NCBI GenBank assembly: GCA_963822485.1
Contig: CAWGHW010000031.1
Location: forward strand, 1,426,001-1,490,000
DNA: 64,000 nt
Direction: 5' to 3'
Origin: DASUBV01 sp963822485
Lineage (GTDB): Bacteria; Actinomycetota; Actinomycetes; Streptosporangiales; Streptosporangiaceae
Of this stretch, positions 61,787 to 64,000 are shown one piece after another; the stretch's first letter is position 1; every line of letters starts with the position of its first letter. Made by a program: the position numbers and the translations under genes. The notes under the pieces are model-generated. The model worked only from the letters and a program-made list of their open reading frames with translations. It made no database searches and was not told where the DNA came from.

Positions 61787-62499
61787 CCTGGCAGGTCGCG
61801 AAGGTCGGCGCGGTTTCCGACGAGACCGCGTCGGTGCGGACGATCATGCTCGACGTGCCCGACTGGCCTGGCCACCAGGCGGGCCAGCACCTGGACATCC
61901 GGCTGACCGACGAGGACGGGTACGTCGCCGAGCGGTCCTACTCGATCGCCTCGGCGCCGGGCGAGGGTGTCGCGATCACTGTGGAGCGGCTGGATGACGG
62001 GGAGGTCTCGCCGTACCTCACTGATGAGCTCCGGGTCGGCGACGACCTGGAGCTGCGCGGGCCGATCGGCGGCTACTTCACCTGGGAGCCCGAGGACGGC
62101 GGCCCGCTCCTGCTGCTGGCCGGCGGCTCGGGAGTGGTGCCGCTGCGGTCCATCCTGCGGTACCGCGAGCGCACCGGCAGTGCCGTCCCGGTTCGGCTGC
62201 TGTACTCGTCGCGGACGCTGGACGACGTGATCTACCGGGCTGAGCTCGACCAGCCCGCCGCCGGAGTCGAGGTGATCCACACGCTGACCCGCCATCAGCC
62301 ACCGGGCTGGGCCGGCTACGCGCGGCGAGTCGACATGGCCCTGCTGGGCGAGGTGGCATGGCCGGCCGCCGAGATGCCGCTCGCCTACGCCTGCGGGCCG
62401 ACCAGTTTTGTGGAGGCGGTTTCGCAGGCCCTGGTGCAGTCCGGCTATCCGCCGGAGCGGGTAAAGACCGAGCGATTTGGCGCGACGGGAGGATCCTGA
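61756..62499 (+). CDS. Ferredoxin-NADP reductase-like FAD/NAD-binding oxidoreductase
   Basis: 247 aa. FAD-binding RSYSIASAPGE (RxYS-type), pyrophosphate/NAD loop LLLAGGSGVVPLRSILRY, and C-terminal YACGPTSFVEAVSQAL with the cysteine-glycine-proline motif. It lacks a fused 2Fe-2S domain. Probably feeds electrons to the upstream molybdoenzyme; ATG 61756 lies inside that gene. Its TGA overlaps the ATG of the next gene. Confidence 0.88.
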   Translation: MAGTALRRRLTWQVAKVGAVSDETASVRTIMLDVPDWPGHQAGQHLDIRLTDEDGYVAERSYSIASAPGEGVAITVERLDDGEVSPYLTDELRVGDDLELRGPIGGYFTWEPEDGGPLLLLAGGSGVVPLRSILRYRERTGSAVPVRLLYSSRTLDDVIYRAELDQPAAGVEVIHTLTRHQPPGWAGYARRVDMALLGEVAWPAAEMPLAYACGPTSFVEAVSQALVQSGYPPERVKTERFGATGGS

Positions 62500-62744
62500 T
62501 GGAAGCAGTCGACGGGAACGCCATCGGCGGTCTGCTGCACAAGGTCTTCGGGACCGAGATGACCGCTGCCGCCAGCGTCTGCGGGAACTGCGGCGATGCC
62601 CGGCCAGTCGCCGAGCTCGCGGTATACGTGCAAGCGCCCGGCACGGTCGTCCGCTGCCCGACCTGCGACAACGTGCTCATGGTCTTCGTCACGATCCATG
62701 ACCGGACCTGCGTCGACCTCATGGGCCTGGCTGTCCTCGGCTGA
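62499..62744 (+). CDS. DUF6510 family zinc-ribbon-like protein
   Basis: 81-aa protein with two CxxC pairs (VCGNCGDARPVAE and VRCPTCDNVLMV), likely a small zinc ribbon. The three-gene set with the molybdoenzyme and reductase recurs in actinobacteria; its role there is unknown, perhaps assembly or electron transfer. The start overlaps the previous stop by 1 nt, indicating tight coupling. Confidence 0.8.
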   Translation: MEAVDGNAIGGLLHKVFGTEMTAAASVCGNCGDARPVAELAVYVQAPGTVVRCPTCDNVLMVFVTIHDRTCVDLMGLAVLG

Positions 62745-62858
62745 CACCTGCTGAGCCTGCTGTCGCGGGCGGTGCATGGGCGCCGGGGGAGCGTGGCTCA
62801 TGGTGAGGTTCCGTAGACGGTGCCGCTCACAGCAGGCCCGCACCCCTGGGAGGACCGC

Positions 62859-63395
62859 GTGGATAAGCCAGTGTCTGATTCCCTCGAGAGGCATTTCCGG
62901 TCCATCTTCCCCGCGGGGACGTTCACGCGGGTGGACGTTCTGGGGTACGGCGACGATCCGGACGTGGAGCCAGGGGAGACCGCGATCCGGGCATTCGTGG
63001 ACCGGGCCAGCCACCTGGCCGAGGGCTTTGAGGACGACGAGAAAGTCCTGCAGGCGTTCGAGCAGGCCCACCGCCAGAAGACTAAGAAGCTGGATCAGGC
63101 CGGGCTGCTGCCGTCTGTCGCGTGGGTCCATTTCATTCCGGACACACTGGCGCGGCGGGCCCAGCGCGGCGCCCTGTACGGCTTCCCGAGCATGCTCCAC
63201 GGGCTGCGTACTGACGCAGCGGATGAGGTAGAGGGGTCCGCCGTCGTGCGGGCCTCGCTGGGCCCTGCCGATCTGGCGATGGTGGACGATCTCATTACTG
63301 CGGGTATCGCGTCCAGCCGGGCGGAGGTCATGCGGTGGGCCATTAGCCGCATCCGCGAAGACCCTGCCTACGCTCAGATCCAAGAGCGGGCGTGA
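62859..63395 (+). CDS. Ribbon-helix-helix protein with unknown N-terminal domain
   Basis: 178 aa. The C-terminal 50 residues (VVRASLGPADLAMVDDLITA, GIASSRAEVMRWAISRIRED) fit a CopG-type ribbon-helix-helix DNA-binding or antitoxin fold. The N-terminal 120 residues (HFRSIFPAGTFTRVDVLGYG, LAEGFEDDEKVLQAFEQAHR) are not recognised. GTG 62859 has GGGAGG upstream. No toxin gene overlaps it; the next gene is on the other strand. Confidence 0.65.
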   Translation: MDKPVSDSLERHFRSIFPAGTFTRVDVLGYGDDPDVEPGETAIRAFVDRASHLAEGFEDDEKVLQAFEQAHRQKTKKLDQAGLLPSVAWVHFIPDTLARRAQRGALYGFPSMLHGLRTDAADEVEGSAVVRASLGPADLAMVDDLITAGIASSRAEVMRWAISRIREDPAYAQIQERA

Positions 63396-63434
63396 AAGAC
63401 CGGCGAACCAGGCACGCAGTTCCACCCGACCCTG

Positions 63435-64000
63435 TCATCGGCCTTGCGGGCCATCAACTGCGTGGCCTCGGGCGGGCAGGTCGAGGGCGAGGTCATGCAC
63501 GGATTTGAGGGTGTCGGGGTGATCGTGGCCGAGGACGTGGCGGCGGCGCTCCAGTGTGTCCTGGTCCAGGTCGCGGGCGGCCTGCGCCTCGCCAAGCGCG
63601 CGCAGGTCGGCGGCCAGGTTGCTCGCGGATTTGAGGGTGTCGGGGTGATCGCGGCCGAGGACGTGGCGGCGCCGCTCCAGTGTGTCCTGGTCCAGGTCGC
63701 GGGCCGCCCGTGCTTCGCCCAGCATTCGCAGATCCATGGCTAGGTTGTGGGCGGAGTTCAGGGTGTCGGGGTGATCGTGGCCGAGGACGTGGCGGCGGCG
63801 CTCCAGTGTGTCCTGGTCCAGGTCGCGGGCGGCCTGCGCCTCGCCAAGCGCGCGCAGGTCGGCGGCCAGGTTGCTCGCGGAGCGCAGTGTGCTGAGGTGA
63901 TCCCGGCCCTGCGAGCGGCGATAGCGGCCCAGGGTGTGGTGGTCCAGGTCGCGGGCCGCCTGCGCGTCGCCCAGCATTCGCAGATCCATGGCTAGGTTGT
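63435..64000 (-). CDS. TPR-repeat protein, C-terminal end (5' end beyond window)
   Basis: At least 188 codons of 42-residue kinesin-light-chain-like tetratricopeptide repeats: NLAxDLRxLGExxAARDLDQDTLERRRHVLGxDHPDTL, at least four units with nearly identical DNA (126-bp period). In actinobacteria such repeats usually end large proteins with NB-ARC/STAND ATPase, protease or effector domains. The end (DLALDLPARGHAVDGPQGR) departs from the repeat consensus, so the final unit is truncated or frameshifted. The function of the N-terminal part cannot be seen. Confidence 0.85.
   Translation of the reverse strand, partial: NLAMDLRMLGDAQAARDLDHHTLGRYRRSQGRDHLSTLRSASNLAADLRALGEAQAARDLDQDTLERRRHVLGHDHPDTLNSAHNLAMDLRMLGEARAARDLDQDTLERRRHVLGRDHPDTLKSASNLAADLRALGEAQAARDLDQDTLERRRHVLGHDHPDTLKSVHDLALDLPARGHAVDGPQGR

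Noticed and set aside
63460..63990. Possible CRISPR-like repeats near the right edge
   Set aside because: The regular repeats have a 126-bp period and are coding (TPR units); there are no short repeat-spacer units.

Overview
The window is very GC-rich chromosomal DNA, about 70% by eye, from an actinobacterium. Supporting signs are GTG/TTG starts, many likely leaderless genes (a TAnnnT box 6-7 nt before the start codon), an NAD-dependent DNA ligase, gatCAB, MnmA next to a cysteine desulfurase, and a PerM/DUF6350 protein after sucCD. The gene order resembles Streptosporangiales-like lineages, but the genus cannot be named from this sequence. At least seven genes carry single-base frame breaks, several of them in G/C runs and some in housekeeping genes. 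The sequence therefore probably holds uncorrected indels.

Layout. 1-6.6 kb (minus strand): phosphate-uptake locus with three tandem secreted PstS-like proteins, then pstC and pstA, which runs off the edge. 6.6-13.5 kb: PIG-L deacetylase, an amine/amino-acid catabolic pair (aminobutyraldehyde dehydrogenase, saccharopine-dehydrogenase-like protein) and two paralogous APC permeases, the first heavily frameshifted. 13.5-20.1 kb: pcrA, a B12-binding protein, sucCD and perM. 20.1-28.1 kb: small accessory genes, including two ArsR-SRPBCC modules, a GNAT enzyme, a DHFR-like enzyme and a VOC protein, around purN-purH. 28.2-33.5 kb: folD, etfBA, cysteine desulfurase and mnmA. 33.5-38.9 kb: an accessory block with lower GC, holding an MFS exporter, three paralogous GntR/UTRA regulators and a small membrane protein that share an upstream DNA element.

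38.9-56.2 kb: methionine synthase-like protein, ligA, a membrane GGDEF-EAL protein, gatCAB, a divergent methionyl-tRNA synthetase, a second GGDEF-EAL protein (with PAS), serA and ilvE. 56.2-60 kb: ferritin-like diiron protein with its TetR regulator and twin operators, small conserved proteins and an FAH-family hydrolase. 60-64 kb: tRNA-Gln(CTG), tRNA-Glu(CTC), a GlsB-type membrane protein, a sulfite-oxidase-like/ferredoxin-reductase/DUF6510 operon, a ribbon-helix-helix protein and the end of a TPR-repeat protein cut by the window edge.

The most interesting candidate is upstream of the methionyl-tRNA synthetase. A tiny, probably leaderless ORF (MNFVLCTEMMPR) has tandem Met codons directly before a short GC hairpin. 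An intrinsic terminator follows, and then the synthetase start. This has the layout of a ribosome-mediated methionine attenuator. Other points are three non-lipidated, ten-cysteine PstS paralogues in tandem, a shared operator-like element in the GntR cluster, twin perfect TetR operators, 14-18-nt minisatellites next to gene ends or starts, and several long perfect inverted repeats.
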